A DNA stretch of 64,000 bases, taken from the NCBI GenBank assembly GCA_964016885.1, contig OZ024743.1, positions 73,871,473-73,935,472 on the forward strand, given 5' to 3'. This stretch comes from Eledone cirrhosa. Taxonomy: Eukaryota; Mollusca; Cephalopoda; Octopoda; Eledonidae. The translations under genes and the position numbers were made by a program. Shown piece by piece: positions 25,999 through 38,260 of this stretch (positions are counted from its first letter, which is position 1; each line of letters opens with the position of its first letter). Below the pieces are notes generated by a model, which ran no database searches, was not told the origin of the DNA, and saw nothing but the letters and a program-made list of their open reading frames with translations.

Positions 25999-25999
<1 letters not shown>

Positions 26000-26250
26000 T
26001 TTTCTTTATTAACCACAAGGGTTTACATAAAGTAGACATTAAGGACAGTACAGGACAATACAGGACGGTACAAATGGGCATTTCTGCGTGTAAAAAAACA
26101 AAAACAGAGGATGTAACATAAAAATAACAATGAAAAATTGTCAAATAGCGGGGAGACTTCCGAGGGACATTTGTGGAGAAATCCCATTAAAAGGCCACAG
26201 TGACGCTGATCACCAGGGCAAGTGCCCTCTCCCAGTTTTCCACCTTTAAT

Positions 26251-28635
26251 TTACAGACACATATTCAGAGTAGGCCCATTCACTCGGGCCATACTTGCTT
26301 CTCTCACCCATCTTTCAACAAAATGCTGGGAAGAGAGCACTTCCCTCTCTACCCTGATTTTCCTTTTCAAATGAAATTTGAAAAAGGTAATCAGGGCATC
26401 ACCGAAGAGGTAAATGCTCGTCTTCAGCCCTTTCAAACCTGTCCACCATACTATCTCTTTAGCCATGGCCACCAGACAGATAAAAACTGCCTGCCCTTCC
26501 CGGCTAAAGGAGGAGGGCGGGGAAATCATCACGATGGACTCAGCTGATAGCTGGATCCGTCCTACAGGTGACAGCAGGTATTCGACATAAACACACAAGT
26601 CAGAAATGCTCGGACACTGGACGAGTGCGTGCAGGACGGTTTCGTCGCCCTGCGCGCATCTCGGACATGCCCGGCTGACGGAACCTCCATGCCTGAAGAG
26701 TTTATCCTGAACTGGTCCCGGCCCGAAAGTTCTTCCGAAGAGATTGGCTAGTTGATTTTCGTCGACGCCTAGAGTTTCTCCAAGTACGTCGTCGCTCTTC
26801 CCCCTCCACTAATCCTCTATAGAACGCCAAGGTGCAGTTTCCACCGATGACATTGCCCGATTGGTCGAGGGCTCTGAGCGCCTGAAGACATTCCAGTCTC
26901 AAAGCGCTCCCTTTCGGTCTTCGCTTGACCCAGGACTGCAGCTCCGTCAAGGAACGAGCTGGGGAAAGACGCGTCTAGCAAACGGCGACCACACCTGATC
27001 ACCGTCGAGGAAGAGGTGGAGATGTCGTAGCCTGAGCATGTGTCTGCGCATCATCAGCCACGGCATGCCCAGCGCTCCACGTAGCGGGTGTTGACAGCAG
27101 ATGGACCGCCTGATCATCGGAGCGCGTCACTTCCATAAAAAGCGAAAGAACAAACGCACCAGCGCAGTCAGGCGCAGTTAGGACAAGGTATGATGGTCAG
27201 GCGGTAGTAGATGACGGACGCGATGTACGCATTAGCCACCTCCTCTCGACGTTTCAGTGATAGCTTCAACTCCACCCATTTCTGGGTGAAAGAAGCCACC
27301 CTGCTCGTCACCTCGTCCCAGTTTTTGTCCGTCTGGAGGTCCTGACCGAATCAGACCCCTAGCAATTTAACCGGTCCGTCCGTCCAGCGCCCGACGACAC
27401 GGCATGGACCTGCTTCTCCAGGTGCCGAGCTGCAGCCCCACTGACTTTTCCTGATTGATCATTGCTCCTGTCACCGCTTCGTATTCTCTGAGTGTAGTGC
27501 CGATCGCCTCGATGTATTTGGCGTTCGACACCACTACAGTAACATTGTCCGCATATGCTGACACGGATCTTCCGTATCCTAGTTCGCGCGGGACCCCCCT
27601 CAACGTCTCCAGTTTGTGCAGTAATGGCTCGAGAGTCAATACGTACAAGAGGGACGAGAGGGGACATCCTTGGCTGACCGAGCGCATGATGTTGAACGGT
27701 TCCGAAAGGTGACCGTTCACTCTTACCACAGAGCAGATGTCGTTGTGCATAGCAGCGATCCAGCCTCTGAAGACGGGCCCAAAGCCAGCCGCCCTCAGGA
27801 CTGCTGCTAGGTAACGATGGTCGACCCTATCGAAAGCTTTCGACTGATCTAAATTGATCAAGGACCCACCCGTGCCAGGTTCCCTAGCTACCCTCTCATC
27901 GATGTATCGCATGAGGTGGAGGTTGTCGTGGATGGATCTGTCAGGAATCGCGCACGTCTGCGGCTCTCCCACCAGACCACCAACGACAAGCGCCAATCTC
28001 TTTGCTAGCACCCTGGCCAAAATCTTGAACTCTGTGTTATGGGCCTGAACTTATCTATGTTATCCCCCTTGTTCGGATCATTTCTCAGCAGCGTCACAGC
28101 TCTTCTACGGCTTACAGAGTTCGGAATTCTCCCGTTCTGTTGCCAGTTGCAGTAGACGTCCGCCAAAGGCCTCCGAACAAGTCTGGCATCTGTACGTAAA
28201 GTTCATAGGGCAGACCATCCAAACCAGGCCATTTACCCCTTGTGCAGCCAGTCATTGCCTCCCGTACTTCAGCGGCTGTTATCGGCTCAGTGGCCGAGAG
28301 CCGCGGCATTCCGTCGAGGTAGACACTAAAGTCCATCCCTCGTTCCGGCCCGCCGCTGCCCCGAACAGCTGGGAGAAGTGTCGCTGGAAAGCTTCACACA
28401 TTTGCCCGGGATCGAGTAGCATGCGCCGGTCGTGGTTTACCAAATACCGGATCGTGGCTTTGTTGCCACGACGCGCCTCCGCCACTCGTAGCCGCCGAAG
28501 ATCGGTGCGAAGGCCCGTGCTTCGGAGATTCTGGTCTCGCTGATGGCCACTACATCTATGATTAGTGACCTGATGTCGTTGAGCAGGTGGCCCCACGGCA
28601 CGCGCATTTATGCTGCCTCTTCTGAGTGAGGTCAT
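26251..28635 (-). pseudogene. A2 ORF2 lacking the endonuclease core
   Basis: ATG 28635 reads MTSLRRGSINARAVG, then after a frameshift the sequence matching A1 up to GGYD. It then jumps directly to VAEARRGNKATIRYLV, which in A1 lies about 920 bp further on (A1 about 2059 to 2980, with CGA as microhomology). The endonuclease residues GDWNG and SDH are gone. The RT survives in the frame 28020-27367: motif A KAFDRVDHRYLAAVL, motif B SVSQGCPLSSLLY, and motif C YADNV in place of YADDV (second Asp lost). The post-RT region is fragmented (26950-26702), and the tail 26598-26251 ends GPTLNMCL. Confidence 0.88.
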
Positions 28636-28768
28636 GTTGAAATGGAGTGGAAAAGATGGGAAAGACCACTTACCTTACTTCTCGTAGAGGAAGGATGGTT
28701 TCTCCATACTTTTCACTGCTTGTAGCCTCCTCCGGAAGGATGTCCTTATAAATCCTCCTGGAGAGTGC

Positions 28769-30528
28769 TTATCGGAAGTGTCCGATGTCTTTGGGGAATT
28801 TCTGTTTTAGTGTCGTGTACGTTTTCTGTGTGATGCGAGTGATTTGTATGTGTGGAGGTGGTGTGAACTTTGGGGTAGTTGTGTAGTTTTTTTCTGTGAT
28901 GCTGGTGTTGTATTGGGTGTAGTGTAATAATTGGTTGTTTTTCAAATTTAATGCTGTGTAGTGTGTATCGTTTAGGTTGTTTTGTTTTGTTTGCGTTTGT
29001 TGTGGGTTTGTTTCTGTTTCGCTTTTTGGTGACTTTTGTGGTGTTGGTGATGCTGGTGTGGATGGTGGCATAACTGTCCTAACTTTTTTGTTTGATAGTT
29101 TATTTGTTTCCCTCTGTATTTTGTTTTTGGAAAGGGAAGGAAGGGGATTTTTTCTTTTTTGGTTTATTTTTATTTTTTTCATTTTTCCTTATACCGTTTC
29201 CCACTCCTCGTCGTCACAATCTGTCTCCAGTTGCGATAGGTCGGGGAGTGGAAAATCCTCTACAGACGTTGGTTTTGGTTGTGGCGTGGTGGATGGTGTA
29301 GGCGCTGGTGCTAGTTCTGAAGCGTTGGGTGGTGGTGTTGTTGGTTTTGCTACTGTTGCTGGGGTTGTTGCTGTTACAGTTGCTTCTGTTGTTGCTGCTA
29401 CAGTTGTTGCTTCCATTTCTGCTGCTGGTGGTGTTGATTGTTGAGTCACAGGGGCAGAAAGCCCTTAGGTGGGTTCCTTCATCACAAACGACACACATAC
29501 GCCTTCTGCCCTCGACGATTACGGTGAGGTGGCTGCCATCAGTGAGGTCTATTACCCATGGGATCTCCTCAATGCTTTTTTGGTCCGCTTGGATCAGGAG
29601 CTCCATCCCAGATCCGGACCAGTTCTTCTGCTATTCTTTCGCTATTTCGCTTATCTTGGTGTTGGCTTCGATACCGGCGAGGACGGCAGCTATTAGCCAG
29701 GGAATTTCGATGGCCGGTGGAACGTGGGTCAGCCTGATCTTCACGAGTCTCTGGCCACAATAGCTTGGGATGAGTGTGAAGACGTCACTTCTTAATGGGG
29801 CCATGAAGTGTTCTCTTACCTCCTGTGGTGTTTCAAAGAACACGTCCACGGTTCTATATTTCTGCCCACGTCTGATGTGGGGTTTTTTTGCCCACATATG
29901 TCCCAAAGCTTTTTGGATTTGGGACTCGGATGCCCGTTCCACTCGGCGCGATTTTATGTTAATCGTCCGATAAGATACGGTGCATAGGCGCCGATGCTCC
30001 ATTTTATTAGGTGTGGGGGAGGGGGGTGAGGCTGACCCTGTACCCATCTATATTTACCATTTTTTTGGTTTCTTCTAATTCCTCCTGAGTTACCTGGAAT
30101 GCTTCGCACTTTTTTGCTACTCTGGCAAAACTCAGTGTGGTTTTCTTAATTTCATTGTTGCTGTTGTTGTTATCGTTATTTTTGTTATTGTTAATTTTAG
30201 TTTCAGTTGTGGTGGTGGTGGCGTCAGTGGTGTTCGTTGTGGAAGAGTTCATTTTGGTTGAATTCATTTCGATATCACGAGTTAATTAATTATTTTATTT
30301 TGTTTCTGTTGTCGCTGTGGTGGTGGTGGTGGGGGTGGCGGCTTTAACACCTGCAGTCATTGGTAATGGCGGGAAAATAATGTCTGCCTGAGACAAATTT
30401 AAAATATTGCTACAGCTTATATTTTTAGTGTTGGCAAACGTAGTAATATTTACAATGGTGGTGTCGGTGTGAGGTGTTAGTTTGTGAGGAAGGCTCTCAG
30501 CTAATGGGTTCAGCTGTGAGTCGGCCAT
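28769..30528 (-). pseudogene. A2 ORF1, gag-like protein (broken)
   Basis: ATG 30528 reads MADSQLNPLAESLPHK. Frames at 30528-30295, 30267-30007, 30047-29631, 29606-29214, 29449-29189 and 29182-28769 succeed one another and align with A1. The conserved block carries CTVSYRTINIKSRRVERAS and QKYRTVDVFFETPQEVRE. The knuckle is CVVCDEGTHLRAFC. The tail is Thr/Pro/Asn-rich. A stop interrupts AKE*QKNW near 29630. A1 has its own stop nearby but at a different codon, so the two copies died independently. Confidence 0.85.
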
Positions 30529-30743
30529 GATGTTTCAAAGAAATTTTTTTTGTTTGATAATTATGAAAGTTTAAATTTTGAGCTCAAGGCCCCAATCTTT
30601 TTGAGTGTCCTTTTCAGAAAACAATGTATGTGCACTTATATACAGTTAACAATAAAAACTTTCCATAAATGGCAATTTTAAACAACTGAAAACAACAAAC
30701 CTTTGCGGAGCTCACGATGATACGATTTACTACGTAGGTCGCC

Positions 30744-30826
<83 letters not shown>
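30744..30826 (+). repeat. (AAT)n array shared by A2 and C3
   Basis: About 27 uninterrupted units. The left edge is the complete 5' end of A2 (minus sense). The right edge is the truncated 5' end of C3 (plus sense). The two elements diverge from one array. Confidence 0.97.
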
Positions 30827-32813
30827 GCATTTGATAGTTTGCCACACAGTTGGATTGAAAAATATTTAGAGATTTTCAAAATATCCCCCGTTGTCAGGAG
30901 GTTTTTGTCATTCAGTATGAAGACATGGAAAACGACACTCCTTTTGAATAGTGAAACAAAATCACTGGAAGCTGGAGAAGTTAATATTAATCGTGGAATT
31001 TTTCAGGGTGACTCTTTATCACCGCTTTTATTCTGCATCGCACTTATACCATTAAGTAAAATGCTCAATGAAACAAAACATGGATATAAAGTCTATGATA
31101 AAACCATTAATCACCTGTTCTACATGGATGACCTGAAACTATTTGCAAAAAATGAACAATTGCAAGGGCTATTATCCACTGTGAAGCAGTTCAGTGATGA
31201 CATTAAAATGGAGTTTGGACTAGATAAATGCGCCAAAGCAACGTTCACCAGAGGAAAGCTGCTGAAGAGTTCAGACATTAATCTTGATCGGGGGAACGTG
31301 ATAAGAGAACTTGATCAAGAAAAAACTTACAAATATCTAGGTGTTTGTGAAAGAGACGGAATCAAGCACTCGACAATGAGGGAAAGGATAGGGAAGGAAT
31401 GTTACCGCAGAGTAAGAGCAATCTTAAGAACGGAATTGAATGCAAGGAATAGGATCGATGCCATAAACACGCTTGCCATACCAGTAGTAACCTACAGTTA
31501 CAATGTCATCAACTGGTCAAGCACAGAGATCCGTAGGCTCAATACAAAAATTCGAAAATTCTTAATCATGCACAGAATGCATCACCCTAAGGCAGATATA
31601 GATAGAATATATCTCCCTAGGAAAGAAGGAGGACGTGGGTTAATCCAGTTAGACATTGCGTTGAAAACTGCAACAATTGGATTATCTACATATCTAAGGG
31701 AATCACATGATTGGATGATCAAACTCGTTTTGAAACACGAAAGCATCAAAAGATCATATTCCATTACAAAAGATGCACAAAGATACAGTAATGGACTACA
31801 AATTTCAGAAGTCCCGTTTACTGCTGAAATGGAAAACACAGAAAAAGCAAAGCAGGTAAAAGTAACTGCAAAGAAAGAACTGCTACAGAAACTGGCTAAG
31901 AAATGGCAAGAAAAGCCTCTGTATGGAAAATACCCAGAGCGAGCTAACAATCCTGATGTTGACAAAACTTTAACCCATCAGTGGTTGGCATCCTCTGGAC
32001 TGAAATCGGAGACTGAAGGATTGATTATATCGGCACAAGATCAGTGTCTGCCAACAAAAAATTACCAAGCCAACATAATAAAAAATGGGTGCAGCCCATT
32101 ATGCCGTGTATGCAAAAAACAAGCAGAGACCATTGACCATATAATTTTAATGTGCAGTCCTATAGCTCCAACCGAATACCTAAACAGGCATGACAGAGCT
32201 GCACAATACATACATTGGATAATGTGTAAGCATTTTGACCTGCCCCATCAAAAGAATTGGTGGGAGCATCAACCACCTCCCATACTTGAAAAAGATCACA
32301 TCTCAATCTTGTGGAACTTTAGCATCCAAACAGACCGAAAAATAGATGCAAACAGACCTGATATAATATTGAAAGACTTTCAAAAGAGGGTATGCCTGCT
32401 AATTGATATGTCTGTTCCAATAGACAAGAATGTATCTATAAAAACATTTGAAAAGTTGAGCAAGTATAAGGACCTGGAGATAGAAATTGGAAAAATGTGG
32501 AAATTGAGAACTAAAACAATACCAGTGGTTGTAGGCGCTCTGGGAATGATACCTAAGGGGTCTAATGATTATTTATCGCAAATACCAGGAAACCCGCGTA
32601 TAGGAGAAATACAAAAGATAGTACTAATGGGAACTGCCCATATACTAAGGAAGATTCTGTCAATATAAGTACATCACAAGTCTAAACACTAAAGATGCAT
32701 GTGTGAATATGTATGTTCTTTCTTGAACATGGCAGACCTTGTTGTCTCTTGAGGTCACTGGTTGTGACTTGGTGATAACTCGTATGAACATAAAGCAAGA
32801 TAAATGCAACTGT
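30827..32813 (+). mobile_element. Family C LINE, copy C3 (5'-truncated, coding part intact)
   Basis: R4/Dong-like non-LTR element beginning at RT motif A (AFDSLPHSW), right after the TAA array, and ending AAATGCAACTGT before the next array. The 3' UTR is about 145 bp (32669-32813). It is the best-preserved family C copy. Confidence 0.92.
30830..32668 (+). CDS. C3 partial RT and restriction-like endonuclease (open, lacks N-terminus)
   Basis: About 612 codons open to the stop at 32666-32668. There is no natural start, because truncation removed the N-terminal part and RT motifs before motif A; the 609-residue reading begins at a TTG (30839). Visible in order: motif A remnant (FDSLPHSW), motif B (RGIFQGDSLSPLLF), motif C (FYMDDLKLFAK; YMDD-type), KYLGV, a basic post-RT region, the finger CRVCKKQAETIDHIILMC (CX2CX8HX4C), then the restriction-like endonuclease NRPDIILKDFQKR..VCLLIDMSVP and the conserved end AHILRKILSI. 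In R2/R4-type proteins the finger and endonuclease cut the target DNA. No stop is present, but without a promoter or N-terminus it should be inactive. Confidence 0.85.
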   Translation, partial: FDSLPHSWIEKYLEIFKISPVVRRFLSFSMKTWKTTLLLNSETKSLEAGEVNINRGIFQGDSLSPLLFCIALIPLSKMLNETKHGYKVYDKTINHLFYMDDLKLFAKNEQLQGLLSTVKQFSDDIKMEFGLDKCAKATFTRGKLLKSSDINLDRGNVIRELDQEKTYKYLGVCERDGIKHSTMRERIGKECYRRVRAILRTELNARNRIDAINTLAIPVVTYSYNVINWSSTEIRRLNTKIRKFLIMHRMHHPKADIDRIYLPRKEGGRGLIQLDIALKTATIGLSTYLRESHDWMIKLVLKHESIKRSYSITKDAQRYSNGLQISEVPFTAEMENTEKAKQVKVTAKKELLQKLAKKWQEKPLYGKYPERANNPDVDKTLTHQWLASSGLKSETEGLIISAQDQCLPTKNYQANIIKNGCSPLCRVCKKQAETIDHIILMCSPIAPTEYLNRHDRAAQYIHWIMCKHFDLPHQKNWWEHQPPPILEKDHISILWNFSIQTDRKIDANRPDIILKDFQKRVCLLIDMSVPIDKNVSIKTFEKLSKYKDLEIEIGKMWKLRTKTIPVVVGALGMIPKGSNDYLSQIPGNPRIGEIQKIVLMGTAHILRKILSI

Positions 32814-32830
32814 AATAATAATAATAATAA
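32814..32830 (+). repeat. (AAT)n linker between C3 and D1
   Basis: Short array of five to six units. Confidence 0.93.
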
Positions 32831-32951
32831 TTGCTGGGAACAGCAAGAACCCTCCGATACGTCCTGAATATCTGAGGCTTCAGGTAGTGGCTTGATATTC
32901 ATTTCAACAAACTTTCCAGTTAACTAACATCAATGACTGAGACTCAAAGAG
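32831..32951 (+). pseudogene. Family D fragment D1 (last 14 codons and 3' UTR)
   Basis: Starts in the codons for LLGTARTLRYVLNI, stops at TGA (32874-32876) and ends GACTCAAAGAG before TAA units. The 3' UTR matches D2 and D3. Confidence 0.92.
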
Positions 32952-32958
32952 TAATAAC

Positions 32959-33029
<71 letters not shown>
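32952..33029 (+). repeat. (TAA)n array between D1 and D2
   Basis: About 25 units, with one AACAATAA start. Confidence 0.96.
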
Positions 33030-33030
<1 letters not shown>

Positions 33031-33350
33031 GAGAGTGCAAGAGATGGAGAGGGAGAAAATTAACCGATACCAGGACTTAAAGTGGGAGGTATAAAGGATT
33101 TGGAACTGCCATGAAGTCAAAGTGGTCCCGATTGTCATAGGCGCACTAGGTACTATCTCAACAAGTTTTCAGGGATGGTTAAAGAAAATTGGCCCCTTCA
33201 CGCTTTTTGGAACGCTTGAAAAGGCATGCTTGCTGGGAACAGCAAGAACCCTCCGATACGTCCTGAATATCTGAGGCTGCAGGTAGTGGCTTGATATTCA
33301 TTTCAACAAACTTTCCAGTTAACTAACATCAATGACTGAGACTCAAAGAG
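33030..33350 (+). pseudogene. Family D fragment D2 (end of endonuclease domain)
   Basis: Begins at RVQEMEREKINRYQDLKWEV, has a TAA stop (GAGGTATAAAGG, where D3 reads GAGGTAAAAAGG) and continues WNCHEVKVVPIVIGALGTI to LRYVLNI. The 3' UTR ends GACTCAAAGAG before AAC/AAT units. It is 5'-truncated directly at the TAA array. Confidence 0.92.
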
Positions 33351-33366
33351 TAATAACAACAACAAC

Positions 33367-33442
<76 letters not shown>
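33351..33442 (+). repeat. (AAC)n(AAT)n array between D2 and D3
   Basis: A few AAC units followed by about 26 AAT units. It is the 5' flank of the full-length D3. Confidence 0.96.
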
Positions 33443-33689
33443 GGGAAGAAGACGCACCTGGTGGATAGAAGGTCATGAAATCGTTCCCGTAAGATTTTGA
33501 TTTTTAACATATTTAAATCAATTGTGAAATAACAATTCTTAGTACAAATGATACATAAAGCACCAGACTCAAGTCTCAGAAAAATTCGGATCCATAATAT
33601 ATTGTTATATCGCTCAAATATTCAATTTTGTATTATACATTTTATATTCAAAAAAGAAAATGGTTATACATGGAAGAAAACCCCCTCTG

Positions 33690-34845
33690 TCTACACTATA
33701 TAGAACAGCCAAATAACAGCAATTTCACCAACACCACAAACTAGATACACCACCTATCCCATCACTCCTCTGTGTACACTAAATACAACAGCCAGATAAC
33801 GGCAATTTCACCACCACCACCACCAATCCCAGCATAATAATTATAACTACTATTATTATTGTCTCAAGTTTTTACAAAATGTTTAATTCCAATATTAAGA
33901 AAAATATGTCAACACATATATTAAACATACGCGACTAACCGCATAGATTCACCGATCAAACAAACTACAGTCTATTCAACAAAATTCAGTAACGACAACG
34001 CCATCAGTATAGTCACCGCCGCCACCACTCCATCCATCATTGCTACCACTATCCTATCACCGCCGCCACCACTCCTTCATTGCTACCACCGCTATTCCCC
34101 CATTACCTTCTGTTAACTTACGAAAGGGGAAGGTGGCGGTATCACTAGACAATATTAATAAACAAAATGACTAAATAGCTAAATAGCTAAAGATAATTTC
34201 ACCACCAGCACCACCACCACTACCACGCTAAAAACTCTGGTCAAGTTGCTTCAACCTCTATTTCTACTTCAACTTCAACACCATCACTACAGTACTACGA
34301 TCACATCACCACCACCACTGCCTCATTATCGCTACCGCCGCTATTCTCTCCCACTACCTCCTACTATGTACTACTAGCACAGCACCACCACCACCACCAC
34401 TGCCTCATTATCACTACTGCCGCTATTCTCTCCCACTACCTCCTGATACATCGTAGTGTCCCCACTAACAGAGGAAGGCATCAAAATATATAAATAGACT
34501 GAATTGATGACCCGGTCAAAATCAAAAAACCAAAATCAAAATCAAAGCAGCACAGCAACAACGAAAAACGTAAAGAAAAGAAAAATGAAGAGAAGAACAA
34601 ACAGACGGACAGAGAAGGGAAGGGAAAAACTAAGTCAGACATTCAAACATTACATTACAATGAAACTTATGCTAATTCATTTTTGGGGGTTTTTTTTGCC
34701 TGTTTGTTTGTTTGTTTATTTATGTTCGTCTACAGCGTGATAATGCCACACAAAAATCACCGGGAGTGACGAAATCACTGGAGGTGATGAAATCACCGGT
34801 GTTTATGTAACCATACATTCGCCAATCCTCGATAAGAGTGTTTAA
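33690..34845 (+). promoter_or_regulatory. D3 5' region with tandem repeats
   Basis: Two copies of a unit of about 85 bp (ACAGCCAAATAACAGCAATTT at about 33710; ACAGCCAGATAACGGCAATTT at about 33788). Three copies of a CAC-rich unit ending GCCGCTATTCTCTCCCACTACCTCCT lie around 34050-34450. Such 5' repeats often carry promoter activity in LINEs. 34504-34740 is a short basic open frame (MMTRSKSKNQNQNQSS) of doubtful coding value. The hairpin-like run CACCGGGAGTGACGAAATCACTGGAGGTGATGAAATCACCGGTG (34758-34801) precedes the ORF. Confidence 0.55.
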
Positions 34846-37800
34846 ATGTCGAACCTAAACAGTTCGAATAACGGTGAAGTGGAGACTAGAATGTCATGTG
34901 ACAGACTTTCACCCAACAGGTGCTCCCTGGCTCAGCAGCAGGGACCTGATTGTCAACCAAATACTGCTGGTGTCGGAGGAAGAAGAAGGAAAGGGACCAG
35001 AACCAACTGGACGAAAGAATTGAATAGAACTGTTATGCAATGTTACCTGAAGTGTAACCCCAAGGAGAAAGGCTATAGGAAACGGATGCATAACATCTGG
35101 AACTAGATTGGTCTATTTAAATTAGATGAACAAAAATTGCCCGGGCAGGCTCGGGTAATAAGAACTAATGGATGGATAAGCGAACTGGAGGAACTGAGCA
35201 GAGAGATTAGGTTGGGAATGGAGAGTGGAGTATGCCAGGCAAACGAGCCAGTTGGAAATGAAGGTGAAGAGGTCGAGAGAACGGAGGAACCATCCGAAGC
35301 AGACAATGATCTGAATGCTGAAATAAATAGTACCTGGAACAGAGATACGGCCACTGAGGAGATGAATGCTGACGGGCTAGGACAAGATTTGGTTGATATC
35401 CTAAACTTAGTGGTAGATGAATTGAACAATGATAGTGGGAAACCTATGAACCTAAGATTTGTAGACAGGAAAAAGTTAAAAGAAACAACAGCTAAGGTAA
35501 ACAAAGTCATCCCATACCTTGAGGCGAGGAGCCTTCACCAGTGCAACAATATCCTCAAAGCAACAGCAAATACGGTGAGGAAACTACTTGGTATAAAAGC
35601 GAGAGGAAACAACAGAAAGAAAGAGCAGAGCCTTGGTGGAAGAAACGACTGAGTGGTCAAATCAGGGAAATGAGAAATGACATTGGAAAGCTTGAGTCCC
35701 TACTGAATGGAACACTAAAAAACATAGACACTAAAAATAGACTGGAAATAAAGTACAAAACTAGGAGGAAAAAGCTAAATATTATCATAGAGGAACTGAA
35801 GCAACGCATTGTAGCAAAGAGTGGAAAAATCAGGCGATACGAGAACAGAGTCAGTCAGTATAGACAGAACCGCATGTTTGACAACAACCAGAAGATGCTG
35901 TTTGGACAGCTTGAAGGGAAAGAAAGAGGCAACGACTTGATCCCTGAGGCGGAACAAACTAAAACATTCTGGAGAGGAATATGGGAGCAGGATGTTAAAC
36001 ATAATGACCAGGCAGTGTGGATTGAGACAGTACAGAAGGAGATTAGTGAACAGGCACACCAACAAACTGATTTGAGTATCACAGTTGAAACTCTTAAGGG
36101 GCAGGCCAAAAAACTAACCAAATGCAAATCACCAGGCCCAGATGGTGTGCAGGGGTATTGGATTAAAAATATAACATCCCTCCACCCGAAACTGACAACC
36201 ATGTTCAATGACTGCTTGATGTCAGGTGAGGTACCAGAGTGGTTGACAAAAGGTACCACAGTTCTGATAATGAAAGACCGAATCAAGTGTAATGATGTTA
36301 CCAACTATAGACCTATCACATGTCTGTCCGTAATGTGGAAACTGTTGACAAGCATTATGTCTGAGGAAATCTACCATCACCTCCACACAAACAACTTGTT
36401 ACCGGACGAACAGAAAGGATGCCGAAAGAAGTCCCGTGGTACAAAGGACCAGTTACTTATTGATAAGATGGTAATGAGGAATTGCAAGAGGAGACACGCT
36501 GGTCTTGCCATGGGATGGATAGACTACAAAAAGGCATTTGACATGGTGCCTCATTCTTGGATCACCAAAAGCCTAGAGATCTTCAAGGTGGCAGATAACA
36601 TCAGACAGTTGTTGGGCAAAAGTATGAAGTCCTGGGAAAAAGAGTTAACATCAGCTGGAGAATCCTTGGGAAGCGTGAAGATCAAGAGAGGTATCTTCCA
36701 GGGAGATAGTCTGTCCCCTCTGTTGTTTGTCCTTGCCCTGATGCCCCTGACCAGTATACTGCGAAAAGTGAGAGCAGGATACAGGTTGGGAAAGGGAGGG
36801 CTTACCATCAATCACCTTCTCTTCATGGACGATCTTAAGCTCTTCGGAAAGAGTGAGAAGGAGTTGGATGTGCTTGTTGACACTGTACGTATTTTCAGCA
36901 ATGATATATGTATGCAATTTGGTATTAGTAAGTGTGGAGTCCTTGTGATGAAGAGGGGTAAATTGAGCAGAAGTAACGGAATCCAGGTACCAACAGGTGA
37001 GATGATAAAGGAAATTGACACTGAAGAGGGATACAAGTATTTGGGAGTTCTGGAAGCTGATGACATCAAGAACAAAAAAATGAAGGAATTGATAAGAACT
37101 GAATACATTCGGAGAGTAAGGAGCGTATTAAAGTCACATCTGAACAGTAGGAATGCCATAAGTGCAGTAAATTCCTGAGCTGTGTCTATTATTAGGTACA
37201 GTGCGGGAATTCTGAGATGGAATGTTGCGGAACAAAAAGAAATGGATAGGAAGACTCGGAAGCTATTGACTATCTACAACATGTTCCACAAGAGGAGTGA
37301 TGTCGATAGACTCTACTTAAGGAGATCTGAAGGTGGAAGAGGTCTTATCAGCATAGAGGACTGTGTTCAGATGGAGAAAAACAACCTACACAAATACGTG
37401 ACTGATAGTAAGGAGCCAATGCTCAGAACTGTACTGAAGGAGAGGACAATAGACCAGGGGATGTCCAAGGAGGAAATAACATCAAGGAGAAAGAGCAGCC
37501 TTCAGGAAAAATCCCTTCATAGTACCTTCTTTAAGAAAACTGAATTCAGAGATCCACAGACATGGAACTGGTTGAAAAGAGGAGACTTTAAAAAGGCTAC
37601 AGAAGGAATGTTAATGGCTGCGCAAGAGCAGGCCCTCAAAACGAAGTGGTTGAAACACCATATTTACAAGGAGGAGGCTAGCCCACTGTGCAGGATCTGT
37701 GGAGAGAGAGGGGAGACTGTGGCTCACATTGTATCGGAGTCTAAACACCTAGCCCAGACTCACTATAAGTCTGGAGACATGATGTGATGGGCAGGGTGAT

Positions 37801-38260
37801 CCAATGGCACCTATGCAAAGTAAACAATTTACCACATTCTGAGAAGTGGTATGAGTATAAGCCAGAGTCGGTGATAGAAAACGATCAGGTGAAGGTGCTG
37901 TGGGATTTTAGGATACAGACGGACAAGAAACTGGAACACAATAGACCTGACCTGGTGGTTGTGGACAAAGAAAAAAGATCGTGCCTGATTGTGCATGTGG
38001 CCTGCCCATTCGACACGAGAGTGCAAGAGAAGGAGAGGGAGAAAATTAACCGATACCAGGACTTAAAGTGGGAGGTAAAAAGGATTTGGAACTGCCATGA
38101 AGTCAAAGTGATCCCGATTGTCATAGGCGCACTGGGGACTATCTCAAAAAGTTTCCAGGGATGGTTAAAGAAAATCGGCCCCTTCACGCTTTTTGGAACG
38201 CTTCAAAAGGCATGCTTGCTGGGAACAGCAAGAACCCTCCGATACGTCCTGAATATCTGA
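34846..38260 (+). pseudogene. D3 ORF: RT and restriction-like endonuclease, four lesions
   Basis: About 1,138 codons from ATG 34846. A Myb-like DNA-binding segment (NWTKELNRTVMQCYLKCN, GYRKRMHNIWN) lies at about residues 45-110. RT: SPGPDGVQGYWIKN, NYRPITCLSVMWKLL, motif A YKKAFDMVPHSW (about 561), motif B RGIFQGDSLSPLLF, motif C LLFMDDLKLF (about 658), KYLGV. The finger near 948 is CRICGERGETVAHIVSES; the fourth ligand Cys (present in family C) is Ser. Endonuclease: NRPDLVVVDKEKRSCLIVHVACPF, VIGALGTI. Lesions: TAG 35104-35106, frameshift near 35620, TGA 37176-37178, frameshift near 37785. Without them the protein would match the usual length of R4/Dong proteins. Confidence 0.9.

Larger units (their letters stand above)
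25999..30743 (-). mobile_element. Family A LINE, copy A2, with complete 5' end
   Basis: Sense runs from 30743 to 25999. The 5' UTR (30743-30529) begins GGCGACCTACGTAG immediately after an ATT array. ORF1 lies at 30528-28769 and ORF2 at 28635-26251. The 3' end CCCTTGTGGTTAATAAAGAAAAC runs into ATT. Total 4.75 kb, shortened by an internal deletion of about 920 bp in the endonuclease region relative to A1. Both ORFs are broken. Confidence 0.93.
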
